Part shown: positions 1 through 8,845 of the stretch, piece by piece
How positions within the stretch are numbered: the first letter of the stretch is position 1
How the letters are laid out: each line of letters begins with the position of its first letter
Assembly (NCBI GenBank): GCA_937872465.1
Contig: CALMSR010000055.1
Span: forward strand, 1 to 64,000
Reading direction: 5' to 3'
DNA from: an uncultured Paracoccaceae bacterium
GTDB lineage: Bacteria; Pseudomonadota; Alphaproteobacteria; Rhodobacterales; Rhodobacteraceae
DNA length: 64,000 nt
Position numbers and translations under genes: made by a program
The notes under the pieces: generated by a model
Seen by the model: only the letters and a program-made list of their open reading frames with translations
Told to the model about the DNA's origin: nothing
Database searches by the model: none

Positions 1-1706
1 ACCGGCACAGACCGGGGGAAGTTAGGACAAAGGTGGAAGCCTGCCCCCGCAACCATCTCAACTTGCTGAACCAGATCCACAGACAAAGCCGCCCCCAAGG
101 GCGGCTTTCTGCGTTCGTGCACGCCGCCGCCCGACACGGCACCCGCGGCCACGGCAAGGATCCCGGCAAGGTCCCCGCGCAGGTCGATCGCCAGGTCGTC
201 GCCCGTCGGCGTCAGCACCACGTCCCTGATGAGCCCCCGCAGGATCTCGACCGCCTCCATCCGCTGCGCCTCGGTCTCCTCGCGCAGCGCGTCGCACAGT
301 TCACCTACCTGGCGCCGGTAGTGTTGCGCCATCTCGGGATGCAGCAGCGGCGGAGGTTCGTCGGCACCGGACAAGGCAGCCTGCAGGTCCTTTTGCCGGG
401 CTTCCAGCTTGAGCATCTTCTGATGCAGCCGGTTCGCAGCGTCGCCCTTGCCATGCTCAAGGATCATGTCGACCAGCGTGTCGAGTTCCCGGTCGATCCG
501 CCGGATCTCGGCCTGCGCGGCTTCGAGCGTGGCGCGTCCCTCGATCCTCTGTCGGTTCACCTCGCGGGTGAACTCCTCGCAGAACTCCCGGAACATCGCC
601 GGGTCCATCAGGTGGCGGCGCATGGCGCCCAGCACGCGCTCCTCCAGTTCCTCGCGACGGATGCTCTGGCGGTTCGAACAGGTGCCCTTGTTGCGCGCCG
701 TCGAGCAGCCGACATGGGTGGCCGAGATCATCGAATAGCCGCCGCCGCAGACGCCGCAGCGCGTCAGCCCCGACAGCAGGTACTTCGGCCGACGACGGTC
801 GCGGAAGCTGTTCTCCGTGCCCGCTCCATGCGGTCGCTTGAGCCCGGCCTGGCGCGCCTTCGCCGCCTGCCAGAGGTCCTCATCGACGATGCGCAACTCC
901 GGCACCTCCTGGGTCACCCAGTCCTCCGGCGGGTTCGGGCGCGCCTGCCGCTTGCCTGTATCCGGGTCCTTCACGAAGCGCTGGCGGTTCCAGACCAGCC
1001 GTCCGATGTAGAGTTCATTGTTGAGGATGCCGGTGCCGCGCTTGGCGTTGCCGTTGATGGTGCTGAAACCCCACTCCCCGCCGGTCGGCGCGGAAATCCC
1101 TTCGGCATTGAGCTCGGTCGCGATCCGCTTCGGTGACTTGCCGGCGGCATAGTCGCGGAAGATGCGCCGGATCACCTCGGCCTCCACCGGGTCGATGGAA
1201 CGCTCGCCGCGCTCCGGCTCGCCCGCGGCATCGATCCGGCGGACCACGTCATAGCCGTAGCAGTTCCCGCCGCCCGACCTTCCCATCTCCACCCGTCCGC
1301 GCTGCCCGCGCCGGGTCTTGTCGGCGAGGTCCTTCAGGAACAGCGCGTTCATCGTGCCCTTGAGACCAATGTGCAGATGCGTGACTTCGCCCTCGGACAG
1401 CGTCACGATCTTCACCCCGGCGAAGGCCATCCGCTTGAAGAAGCCCGCGATATCCTCCTGGTCGCGCGACAGCCGGTCCATCGCCTCGGCGCAGATCACA
1501 TCGAACCGGCCGCGCCCGGCATCGCTCATCAGCGCCTGGATGCCGGGGCGCAGGAGCGAGGCGCCCGAGATCGCGTGGTCGGTGTACTCCTCGACGATCT
1601 GCCAGCCTTCCTGTTCGGCCCGCAGGCGGCAGATGCGCAGCTGGTCGGCGATCGAGGCCTCGCGCTGGTTGTCCGAGGAATAGCGGGCATAGATCGCAAC
1701 GCGCAT
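1..1706 (-). CDS. Large serine recombinase (resolvase/invertase family), partial at left edge
   Basis: Reading the minus strand from ATG at 1706 gives an open frame to base 1 with no stop, so the C-terminus lies outside the window. The N-terminus has the resolvase motif YARYSSDNQ (catalytic serine about residue 10), then the catalytic domain with DRLSRDQEDI, a recombinase domain, and a zinc-ribbon CGVCGG…GC…C around 690-770, followed by a coiled-coil-like stretch. This is the layout of large serine integrases, which integrate and excise ICEs with a directionality factor. Its last visible residues include MVAGAGF, encoded by DNA identical to a tRNA 3' end, as in many recombinases of this family as I remember them. 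It probably integrates this element. Confidence 0.9.
   Translation of the reverse strand, partial: MRVAIYARYSSDNQREASIADQLRICRLRAEQEGWQIVEEYTDHAISGASLLRPGIQALMSDAGRGRFDVICAEAMDRLSRDQEDIAGFFKRMAFAGVKIVTLSEGEVTHLHIGLKGTMNALFLKDLADKTRRGQRGRVEMGRSGGGNCYGYDVVRRIDAAGEPERGERSIDPVEAEVIRRIFRDYAAGKSPKRIATELNAEGISAPTGGEWGFSTINGNAKRGTGILNNELYIGRLVWNRQRFVKDPDTGKRQARPNPPEDWVTQEVPELRIVDEDLWQAAKARQAGLKRPHGAGTENSFRDRRRPKYLLSGLTRCGVCGGGYSMISATHVGCSTARNKGTCSNRQSIRREELEERVLGAMRRHLMDPAMFREFCEEFTREVNRQRIEGRATLEAAQAEIRRIDRELDTLVDMILEHGKGDAANRLHQKMLKLEARQKDLQAALSGADEPPPLLHPEMAQHYRRQVGELCDALREETEAQRMEAVEILRGLIRDVVLTPTGDDLAIDLRGDLAGILAVAAGAVSGGGVHERRKPPLGAALSVDLVQQVEMVAGAGFHLCPNFPRSVP
40..55 (+). other. tRNA 3'-end remnant, probable attachment-site core
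   Basis: The 16 bases cctgcccccgcaacca match the 3' end of an initiator-tRNA-like acceptor arm with CCA. Bases 1-39 do not form the rest of a T-arm (no TTCAAAT), so this is a fragment and not a tRNA gene. It lies inside the C-terminal codons of the recombinase and is followed by a terminator hairpin. The combination suggests an att core where the element joins other DNA. The identity of the tRNA is inferred from the CCCCGCA acceptor strand only. Confidence 0.45.
85..108 (+). terminator. Intrinsic-terminator-like hairpin after the tRNA remnant
   Basis: Perfect 10-bp inverted repeat aaagccgccc / gggcggcttt with loop ccaa. The arms end in A/T runs, so it could work on either strand. It would be the natural terminator of a tRNA whose 3' end is at 55, and it lies inside the recombinase reading frame. 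Confidence 0.55.
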
Positions 1707-1724
1707 GGCCGGTCCCCGCAGCCC

Positions 1725-1907
1725 TCAGGGCTGCCCCTTGCCGCCATCCTGCATCTGGGCGCGATACCAGTCCCGGGCGGCTCTGCGGGCCAGCAAACGC
1801 ACCAAAGCCATCATACGCGGATCGGGCGGGCTTGGGGAGACGAAAGGCACCGGCGCGGCAGTGTCCCGCCGATCCTCCTCCGTTTCCCTTGTCTCGCCCT
1901 TGGCCAT
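1725..1907 (-). CDS. Small hypothetical protein upstream of the recombinase
   Basis: A 60-codon frame beginning MAKGETRETEEDRRD, with a basic and hydrophobic C-terminal half (RMMALVRLLARRAARDWYRAQ). It ends 18 bases before the recombinase start and is in the same frame and direction, so the two are probably cotranscribed. The open frame extends upstream to 2042, but that part is a low-complexity R/G/P translation and is probably not coding. I recognise no family. Small proteins in this position are common beside serine recombinases and could be accessory factors; that is inference. Confidence 0.45.
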   Translation of the reverse strand: MAKGETRETEEDRRDTAAPVPFVSPSPPDPRMMALVRLLARRAARDWYRAQMQDGGKGQP

Positions 1908-2156
1908 CCGTGGTCCCGGTGCTTGCGTCGCCGACAGCCTGCGGCCGGGCCAGGGCGGTCGCAATGCGTGCTCTCGGCGCCCTTGGCCCGTCCCGCCCGG
2001 GCGCGCCGCGCCGGGGCGGAGTCGTTCGCGCTGGATCGTCACGCAGTGACAGGCGGCCGTCGGCGCACCCGGTCAGAGTCAGTGGCTGCGCCGGGTCCCG
2101 TGACGGGTTTGGAGGCGAGGGAGAGGCCCTGCGTCGCCCGTCTCGGGAGATGACCG

Positions 2157-3350
2157 ATGGATGTGCAGGTTCTGGATGGTGGCCGCGACGTGACCGGCGG
2201 TTACAAGGTGGATGTGTCGCGCGGCGAGCGTGTGGGGCGGGTCTCGTCGGAATGGTTCAACCGGCCCGATGACGAGCGGTTTCTGTCGCTCGACGACCTC
2301 TTCGCATCGGTCAAGGCGCGGGCCGAGCGCAGCCGCACCCGCACCGTGGAGAGCGCCGCGATCCGGGTCGAGGCGAGCCGTGACAACCCCGAGCGGCTGG
2401 CGCTGGTGCTGCCCGGCACGGATGCACCCGTCGCGCCGACGCACTGGAGCTTCGGGCAGCTGGCCAGCCTGGTCGGGGCACCCGCGGCCTATCTGCGCCA
2501 GTTGCCCGCGCCGCTCGCGGGCATCAACCTCCAGTACGGCCTGACCAACCACCGGGCCGAGCAGATCAAGACGCTCGAGACCGAGGATGGCCGCACCGAG
2601 CTGCGCGCCGTCACCGGCCCCGACTATGGCCGCATCTACGACCATGAACTGGTCTCGGCCGTCCGCCGCATCGCCGGGAACGGCACCGGCGACACGCGCT
2701 GGAAGGTGCCGGGCGTGCTGGACTGGTCGACCGGTATCTACAACCCGCAGGTCGACATCACGCGCGACACGACGACCCTCTACGCCTCGGACCGCGACGT
2801 ATTCCTGTTCCTCGTCGACGACCTGAACCCGATCGAGGCGGGTCGCCTGCCCGACGGCGCGCCCGACCTCTACTTCCGGGGGTTCTACTGCTGGAACTCC
2901 GAGGTGGGGGCCAAGACGCTCGGCATCGCCAGCTTCTACCTGCGCGCGGTCTGCCAGAACCGCAACCTGTGGGGCGTCGAGGACTTCCAGGAGATCACGA
3001 TCCGGCACTCGAAATACGCCGCCTCCCGCTTTGCGCATGAGGCCGCCCCGGCGCTGACCCGCTTCGCCGAGTCCTCGCCTGCGCCCTTCATCGAGGGCAT
3101 CCGCGCCGCGCGGGAGAAGGTGGTGGCGCGGAGCGATGAGGACCGGCACGACTTCCTGCGCAAGCACGGGTTCTCCCGCGCCGAGAGCGCCCGGATCGTC
3201 GAGACCGTGCTGGCCGAGGAAGGCCACCCGCCCGAGAGCGTCTTCGACTTCGTGCAGGGGATCACCGCGGTCGCCCGGTCGAAGCCGCAGCAGGATGCAA
3301 GGCTGGCAATGGAGGGAAAGGCGAAGGTGCTGCTGGACAGGGTGGCTTAG
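2157..3350 (+). CDS. DUF932 domain protein
   Basis: 397 residues. The ATG at 2157 is preceded by GGGAG at about 2145. The body matches the DUF932 (LGT-like) family seen on phages and conjugative elements, with motifs SYxxLxN-like LQYGLTNHRAEQ, RAVTGPDYGRIYDHEL and FRGFYCWNSEVGAKTLGI. The biochemical role of the family is not established; a link to DNA metabolism or anti-restriction is often suggested for genes placed in the leading region. It stands alone, with a leader motif before it (GTGACGGGTTTGGAGG near 2100) and a hairpin terminator after it. Confidence 0.85.
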   Translation: MDVQVLDGGRDVTGGYKVDVSRGERVGRVSSEWFNRPDDERFLSLDDLFASVKARAERSRTRTVESAAIRVEASRDNPERLALVLPGTDAPVAPTHWSFGQLASLVGAPAAYLRQLPAPLAGINLQYGLTNHRAEQIKTLETEDGRTELRAVTGPDYGRIYDHELVSAVRRIAGNGTGDTRWKVPGVLDWSTGIYNPQVDITRDTTTLYASDRDVFLFLVDDLNPIEAGRLPDGAPDLYFRGFYCWNSEVGAKTLGIASFYLRAVCQNRNLWGVEDFQEITIRHSKYAASRFAHEAAPALTRFAESSPAPFIEGIRAAREKVVARSDEDRHDFLRKHGFSRAESARIVETVLAEEGHPPESVFDFVQGITAVARSKPQQDARLAMEGKAKVLLDRVA

Positions 3351-3362
3351 TCGCACCATTGC

Positions 3363-3390
3363 GGAGGTGGTTGCCGCGGCAGCCACCTCC
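3363..3390 (+). terminator. Hairpin after DUF932 gene
   Basis: Arms ggaggtggttgcc and ggcagccacctcc form a 13-bp stem with one G-T pair and a two-base loop, 13 bases after the DUF932 stop and followed by TCCTT. Probable terminator. Confidence 0.6.
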
Positions 3391-3509
3391 TCCTTAACGC
3401 AGCATCAAGGTCCCCTTAGAGTCCAGATTGACGTCATTCGGCATTGCGTCGATTGGCGGAATTCGATTTCGCGCCATCGACAGCGCGACGCCTGCATCCC
3501 AATCTGGCT

Positions 3510-3983
3510 TTAAGTGCGGTATTGCTTGTCCAGCTTCTTAAGGTCTGAATCATCCACGGGACGGGTTCGAAGGCTCTGAGCGAAGCGCAAAACATAGCCA
3601 TCCGGGTCCGCAATCATAAACTGACGCCGAGTGTCCATGCAGTCAGTCTTCCAGATATCCATATCATAGATTGCCAGGAGCGGCATTGCGCCGCATGCCA
3701 AGACCCCTTCGTACATTCTGTCAACATCAGGAACCATGAATTGAAAGTTGACCCCTCGCCCGTAGGGCTGGGCCATTTCCTGCGGCAGCCACGGCGCCCA
3801 TTTTCCATCCAGATGCCAGTGAGCAATCATGATTTGTGCTCCATGGAGCGTCAGATAGGCATGAGGATCATTCCCCCTACGCTGGGCGATCTCGAACCCG
3901 AGAACCGCGGTGTAGAACTCCATCGAAACGTCGAAGTTCGAACACCAAAACTCCGGCACCAGCGTTTGGATCTCGAATGCCAT
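3510..3983 (-). CDS. VOC (glyoxalase/bleomycin-resistance) family protein
   Basis: 157 residues with the vicinal-oxygen-chelate pattern: VPEFWCSNFDVSMEFYTAVLGFEI at the start, a middle MVPDVDRMYEGVLACGA and a closing MIADPDGYVLRFAQ. One protein carries the two βαβββ modules expected of a bleomycin-resistance-like binder or small dioxygenase. The substrate cannot be told. It is encoded opposite to its neighbours and its DNA is less GC-rich than the flanking ICE genes, so it looks like a separate insertion between DUF932 and the ParB-like gene. Confidence 0.85.
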   Translation of the reverse strand: MAFEIQTLVPEFWCSNFDVSMEFYTAVLGFEIAQRRGNDPHAYLTLHGAQIMIAHWHLDGKWAPWLPQEMAQPYGRGVNFQFMVPDVDRMYEGVLACGAMPLLAIYDMDIWKTDCMDTRRQFMIADPDGYVLRFAQSLRTRPVDDSDLKKLDKQYRT

Positions 3984-4232
3984 CCTGCCCTCCGAAACAG
4001 CTCTCAGCCTCCTTGTGGCACGTCAAGCGCGGTTGAGGTCAAGGAAAACCTCGGCTGCGTATGAGAGCAGACCCTCTCCATCGATGCGAGGGCGGGCTTG
4101 TCCCGCACAAGGGATGCTGCGGAGCAGACATTCGGCACGCCGCCCCTCCAGAGCCAGAGGAGGCCGTGTCCTTCGTGACGGGTTCGGAGGTCGGGGGAGT
4201 GGCCCCCGGCCGGCCCGTCGCGGAGAACCCCG

Positions 4233-6368
4233 ATGGCCCGGAAGACCCAGACGCACCCGAAGATCACCCTCAGCGCCTCGCGCGACATCCCCTTCGACAA
4301 GCTGCGGCTCAGCCAGTCCAACGTCCGGCATGTGAAGGCCGGCGTCTCGATCGAGGAGCTGGCCGAGGACATCGCGCGGCGCACGCTGTTGGCCTCGCTC
4401 ACCGTCCGGCCGGTGTTGGACGAGACCGGCGCCGAGACCGGAATGTTCGAGATCCCGGCTGGTGGGCGGCGCTACCGGGCGCTGGAGCTGCTCGTGCAGC
4501 AGAAGCGCCTCGCCCGGAATGCACCTGTACCCTGCATCGTGCGCACCGACGGGCTGGCCGAAGAGGACAGCCTTGCCGAGAACGTCCAGCGCGCGCCGCT
4601 GCACCCGCTCGACCAGTTCCGGGCCTTCCAGGCGATGCGCGACAAGGGCCGCAGCGAGGAGGAGATCGCCGCGGCCTTCTTCGTCTCGGCCAGCGTGGTC
4701 CGGCAGCGGCTGAAGCTCGCCGCCGTCTCGCCGGTGCTGCTCGAGGCCTATGCCGAGGAGGCGATGACGCTCGACCAGCTGATGGCCTTCACCGTCAATC
4801 CGGACCCCGCGCGCCAGGAGCAGGTCTGGGAAGCGCTGCAGCGGCACTACACGAAGGCCCCGCACGAGATCCGGCGCATGCTGACGGAAGGCGCGGTGCG
4901 GGCGTCGGACAAGCGGGCGCAGTTCGTGGGCCTCGACGACTATGTCGAGGCAGGCGGCGCGATCATGCGCGACCTGTTCCAGCAGGATGACGGCGGCTGG
5001 CTGCAGGATGCGCGGCTGCTGGACCTGATGGTCGGCGAGCGGCTGGCCGAAGAGGCCGCCGCCGTGCGGGCCGAGGGCTGGAAGTGGGTCGAGGTGGCGC
5101 CCGACTTTCCCTATGGCCACACCTGGGGGATGCGGCGGCTGCGCGGCGAGGCCGAGCCGATGAGCGCCGACGAGGAGGCCGCCCACGCCGCCCTTCGCGC
5201 GGAATACGACGCGCTCGAGGCCGAACATGCCGATGCGGGCGAGTTGCCCGAGGACGTCGACATCCGGCTGGGCGAGATCGAGACGGCGCTGGAGGCGCTC
5301 GAGGCGCGCCCCTTGCGCTTCGATCCCGAAGAGCAGGCCCGCGGCGGGGCCTTCGTAAGCATCGACCCCTCGGGCCGGCTGCGGGTGGAGCGGGGCTATG
5401 TCCGGCCCGAGGACGAACCGGCGCCCGAGCCGGAACCCGAGGCGGTGGCTGCCGAGGCTGCCACTGGTGACGCGGTGACCCATGCGGATCCGGGCGAGGC
5501 CGACGGCGCCCCCGTCGAGGAGGAGGACGAGGGCGAGCGCCCGCTCTCGGATCGGCTGATCTCCGAGCTGACCGCGCATCGGACGCTGGCCCTGCGCGAC
5601 GCGCTTGCCCGCGACCCCGAGGTGGCCCTGGTCGCGGCCCTGCACGCGATGGCGCTGCGGCTCTTCTACCGCTACGCGCTCGACTCTTGCGTCGAGATCG
5701 AAACGCGCAGCGCAGTTTTCGGCACACAGGCGCCGGGGCTCGCCGACATGCCCTATGCGCAGTCGGTCGAGGCGCGGCACGAGGCCTGGGCGCAGCGCCT
5801 GCCGAAGGCGCCCGAGGAACTGTGGGATCTGCTGGCGGGTTTCGACGCCGACAGCCGCGCGGCGCTCTTCGCCCATTGCGTCGCTCTGACCGTCAACGCG
5901 GTGCACGACCCCTACCACCGTCGGCCCCGCGCGCTGGCGCATGGCGAGGTGCTGGCCAAGGTGCTCGGCCTCGACATGGCGCGTGCGGGCTGGGCAGTCA
6001 CGGCCGCCAACTATCTCGGCCGGATCACCAAGGCGCGCATCCTCGAGGCGGTGCGCGAGGCCAAGGGCAGCGAGGCGGCCGACCGCATCGCCGGGTTGAA
6101 GAAGCCCGAGATGGCGGCGGCGGCCGAGGAGCTGCTGGCGGGCACCGGCTGGCTGCCGGAACTGCTGCGGACCAAGCCCGTTCCGGCGGACGAGGCCCCG
6201 GAGATCGAGCTGATCGACGCAGGGGACGACCCGTCCGAACCCGCGCCCGACACCATCGTAGCGCAATCGGCGCAGGACGGCGGCGAAACGGCCATGTGCG
6301 ATCCGGAGGCTACGGGTGAAGATGAGCCCGTCACCGGCGAAGACTTCGCGCGCACCGCAGCCGAGTGA
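4233..6368 (+). CDS. ParB-like nuclease/partition domain protein
   Basis: 711 residues. Residues 14-115 are a ParB/Srx N-terminal domain (IPFDKLRLSQSNVRHVKAG…IPAGGRRYRALELL…ENVQRAPLHPLDQFRAF), followed by a KorB/Noc-like HTH (SEEEIAAAFFVSASVVRQRLKL). The long acidic C-terminal half (E/A/P-rich around 390-430) has no domain I can name. Typical chromosomal ParB is about 300 residues, so this is the long form found on alphaproteobacterial conjugative elements. No ParA is visible in the window. The leader GTGACGGGTTCGGAGG at 4175 resembles the one before DUF932. Confidence 0.88.
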   Translation: MARKTQTHPKITLSASRDIPFDKLRLSQSNVRHVKAGVSIEELAEDIARRTLLASLTVRPVLDETGAETGMFEIPAGGRRYRALELLVQQKRLARNAPVPCIVRTDGLAEEDSLAENVQRAPLHPLDQFRAFQAMRDKGRSEEEIAAAFFVSASVVRQRLKLAAVSPVLLEAYAEEAMTLDQLMAFTVNPDPARQEQVWEALQRHYTKAPHEIRRMLTEGAVRASDKRAQFVGLDDYVEAGGAIMRDLFQQDDGGWLQDARLLDLMVGERLAEEAAAVRAEGWKWVEVAPDFPYGHTWGMRRLRGEAEPMSADEEAAHAALRAEYDALEAEHADAGELPEDVDIRLGEIETALEALEARPLRFDPEEQARGGAFVSIDPSGRLRVERGYVRPEDEPAPEPEPEAVAAEAATGDAVTHADPGEADGAPVEEEDEGERPLSDRLISELTAHRTLALRDALARDPEVALVAALHAMALRLFYRYALDSCVEIETRSAVFGTQAPGLADMPYAQSVEARHEAWAQRLPKAPEELWDLLAGFDADSRAALFAHCVALTVNAVHDPYHRRPRALAHGEVLAKVLGLDMARAGWAVTAANYLGRITKARILEAVREAKGSEAADRIAGLKKPEMAAAAEELLAGTGWLPELLRTKPVPADEAPEIELIDAGDDPSEPAPDTIVAQSAQDGGETAMCDPEATGEDEPVTGEDFARTAAE

Positions 6369-6522
6369 TCCGCCGGGGTCGGGAAGGAGTTACCGTCGCA
6401 GGCTGGTCCGTAGACCTTCGCCGATACGACGCTCACCCCCGACCTTTCCGATCCCGGACACCTGGGGGCTGCCGGAAACGGTAGCCCCCTTCTTTCGTGC
6501 CGTCCGACCAGAGGTGCCGCCG

Positions 6523-7566
6523 ATGGAAAGCCCCGCCGCCATGCTGGCCCGCCGCCTCGCCGAAGATGCCGAGGCCGTCTGCCGCCATTACCTGCCCAAT
6601 GGCCGGCGGCAGGGCCGCTACTGGATCGCGGGCGATGTCGAGAACAGCCGAGGCCGCAGCCTCTATGTCCGCCTGACCGGGCCGACCTCGGGGCCGGGGG
6701 CGGCGGGGCGCTGGACCGATGCTGCCACTGGGGCGTTCGGAGACCTGCTGGATCTGATCGCCGCCAACCAGCGCCATGGCTCCCTGCGCGACACGCTGGA
6801 CGAGGCGCGGCGCTTCCTGAGTCTTCCTCGCCCCGTGCCAGTCGCGACGCTTGCTGCGCCTGCACCCACGGGCTCTGTGCAGGCCGCACGCCGCCTGTGG
6901 GCCATGGGCCAGCCGATCACGGGTACGCTCGCCGAACGCTACCTCGGCGCGCGCAGCCTCACCGATCTCGGGGCGCTTTCCGTGCTCCGCTTTCACCCAG
7001 AGTGCTTCCATCGCGGCGAGCACGACCCGCCGGATGCACCACCGCAACGCTGGCCCGCGTTGCTTGCGAAGATCACCGATCTCGACGGGCAAATGACGGG
7101 CCTGCACCGGACGTGGTTAGACCCGGACACCGCAGGCAAGGCCCCGGTGATCCCGCCGCGCAAGGCGATGGGGCACCTGCTTTGGCACGGCGTGCGCATC
7201 GGCACGGCCACGGATGTGCTCGCCGCTGGCGAAGGCCTCGAGACCATGCTCACGCTCCGCCGTGCCTTGCCGGTCCTGCCCATCGTCGCGGCGCTCTCGG
7301 CCAGTCATCTCTCGGCCCTGATCCTGCCCGCGGCCCTGCGCCGCCTCTACATCGCCGCCGACCGGGACGCCGCCGGTCTTGCTGCGACCGACACGCTCGC
7401 CAGCCGCGCCGCCGCCGAGGGGATCGAGGCGGTCCGCCTGCTCCCGCGTCTGGGCGATTTCAACGACGACCTCGTTGCGTTCGGGCTGCTCGATCTGCGC
7501 GCGCATCTCCGCCCGCAGCTGGCGCCCGAGGATGCTGCCACGCTCCTTACGCAGCACGGCGACTGA
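6523..7566 (+). CDS. Toprim domain protein (primase/helicase-like, DUF7146)
   Basis: The ATG at 6523 follows GAGGTG at 6511; the open frame reaches back to 6316 but overlaps the ParB-like gene and is proline/arginine rich there. 347 residues: an N-terminal region with GRWTDAATGAFGDLLDLI, a middle LGARSLTDLGALSVLRFHP, then a toprim core with VLAAGEGLETMLTLRRALP (acidic residue of the toprim signature) and LYIAADRDAAGLAA (DxD). This resembles TraC/primase-like toprim proteins of plasmids. It may prime complementary-strand synthesis in the recipient; that role is inferred. Confidence 0.85.
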   Translation: MESPAAMLARRLAEDAEAVCRHYLPNGRRQGRYWIAGDVENSRGRSLYVRLTGPTSGPGAAGRWTDAATGAFGDLLDLIAANQRHGSLRDTLDEARRFLSLPRPVPVATLAAPAPTGSVQAARRLWAMGQPITGTLAERYLGARSLTDLGALSVLRFHPECFHRGEHDPPDAPPQRWPALLAKITDLDGQMTGLHRTWLDPDTAGKAPVIPPRKAMGHLLWHGVRIGTATDVLAAGEGLETMLTLRRALPVLPIVAALSASHLSALILPAALRRLYIAADRDAAGLAATDTLASRAAAEGIEAVRLLPRLGDFNDDLVAFGLLDLRAHLRPQLAPEDAATLLTQHGD

Positions 7567-7800
7567 CCCGGGTCTACCGTACGCGCCCCGGTCACCTTCC
7601 CCCGTCAGAGCCCCCGCCTCCGGACCTTCCGAGAGGGGCGAGACGGAGCAGAGCCCGGGCAAGCCCGCAACGGCAAGCCGTCCTCCGCTACGCTCCGGCC
7701 GCCGCATGCGCGGCGGTGCAGGCCCGTCCGGCCCCCGCTGTCCCGTCGCCCGGGAAGGCCCGCGAGAGGCGCGGGTCAGACAGCAGGGGAGACCCCGACC
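7567..7800 (+). promoter_or_regulatory. Hairpin-rich leader before DUF2493 gene
   Basis: No credible gene. It contains the element GCCGTCCTCCGCT (7677-7689), repeated at 9746-9758, and a 7-bp stem ccgccgc/gcggcgg with loop atgc at 7699-7716. GGGGAG just before 7801 would serve as ribosome binding site. Confidence 0.4.
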
Positions 7801-8718
7801 ATGACCGAGATCCAGACCCGATCCACCACCGCCATCGTGCTGGAGCAGCTTCAGCTTTACGGCCACCGCCCCTTTGCCGACGAGCCCGACCCGCGCCCGC
7901 TGCCCGAGCCCGACACCCTGCACGGGGCCGTCGCCGACATCCTCGACGCGCTGGTCGCGACGCTGTCGGACACCCGCCTCGAGCCCGACCTCGAGGATGC
8001 GCTCTGGCAGGCTGTGAACCTCTTCCACCGCATGGCGACCCGCGTCGAGCGCGACCTCGACGCCAACGAACAGGCGCAGCGGCGGTCGCAGCGGGAACAG
8101 GACGGATCGGAAATCCGCTCGGTGGAACTCGAGACGCTGATCGCCGAGGGTCTGTCGCTGATCGAGCGGCGCAACGCCTGGGAGGCGATGCGCGATCTGG
8201 CCGCCGAGGGCTTCGAGGCGCATCTCGGCCAGGTCTGGCACCCGCGCAGCGGCAGCCATGTCCGCCACCGCAGCCTGACTGCCGCGCTGATCGACAGCCG
8301 CGACCACCTCGCCGCCCGGCGCCGGACCGAGTTGCAGCCGCTCATGCCCGCGGGGCCGAAGATCGCCTTCACTGGCGGGGCCGATTGCGCGGACCATGCC
8401 GCGATCTGGGATGCGCTCGACCGGGTGCGCGCCAAGCATGCCGACATGGTGCTGCTGCACGGCGGCGCCCCGCGCGGGGCCGAACGCATCGCCGCTGCCT
8501 GGGCCGACAATCGCGGCGTGACGCAGATCGTCTTCAAGCCCGACTGGACGCGCCACGGCAAGGCCGCCCCCTTCCGGCGCAACGACCAGCTCCTCGAGGT
8601 GCTGCCGATCGGGCTGATCGTCTTCCCCGGCTCCGGCATCACCGACAACCTCGCCGACAAGGCCCGCGCGCTCGGCATCCCGCTCTTCGACTTCCGGGCG
8701 AAGCCTGCTCCGGCCTGA
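7801..8718 (+). CDS. DUF2493 (SLOG/YspA-like) protein
   Basis: 305 residues. The C-terminal 130 residues are the DUF2493 nucleotide-binding domain of the SLOG superfamily: KIAFTGGADCADHAAIWDAL, MVLLHGGAPRGAERIAAAWA and LIVFPGSGITDNLADKARALGIPLF. The N-terminal half (residues 25-190) is helical and carries SVELETLIAEGLSLIERRNAW. SLOG domains bind or cleave nucleotide ligands. DUF2493 proteins are regular members of this ICE leading region. The start is supported by GGGGAG immediately upstream. Confidence 0.88.
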   Translation: MTEIQTRSTTAIVLEQLQLYGHRPFADEPDPRPLPEPDTLHGAVADILDALVATLSDTRLEPDLEDALWQAVNLFHRMATRVERDLDANEQAQRRSQREQDGSEIRSVELETLIAEGLSLIERRNAWEAMRDLAAEGFEAHLGQVWHPRSGSHVRHRSLTAALIDSRDHLAARRRTELQPLMPAGPKIAFTGGADCADHAAIWDALDRVRAKHADMVLLHGGAPRGAERIAAAWADNRGVTQIVFKPDWTRHGKAAPFRRNDQLLEVLPIGLIVFPGSGITDNLADKARALGIPLFDFRAKPAPA

Positions 8719-8743
8719 TCCGCAGCGGCAACACGCCGCCGAC

Positions 8744-8771
8744 GCCCGCGCCGGTCCCTCCCGGCGCGGGC
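8744..8771 (+). terminator. Terminator hairpin after DUF2493 gene
   Basis: Perfect 11-bp inverted repeat gcccgcgccgg / ccggcgcgggc with a six-base loop, 25 bases after the stop, followed by CGCTTTCTG. Confidence 0.7.
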
Positions 8772-8845
8772 CGCTTTCTGCTATGCTGAACACGCGTCAA
8801 TCGGAGGGGGTGGCGGCGCGATCCTTAATCAAAAGGAGCCATCCC

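Noticed and set aside
33..1136. 367-codon plus frame at the left end
   Set aside because: Antisense of the serine recombinase, whose catalytic and zinc-ribbon motifs are on the minus strand.
4023..6266. 747-codon minus frame opposite the ParB-like gene
   Set aside because: Low-complexity R/G/L translation; ParB domain is clear on the plus strand.
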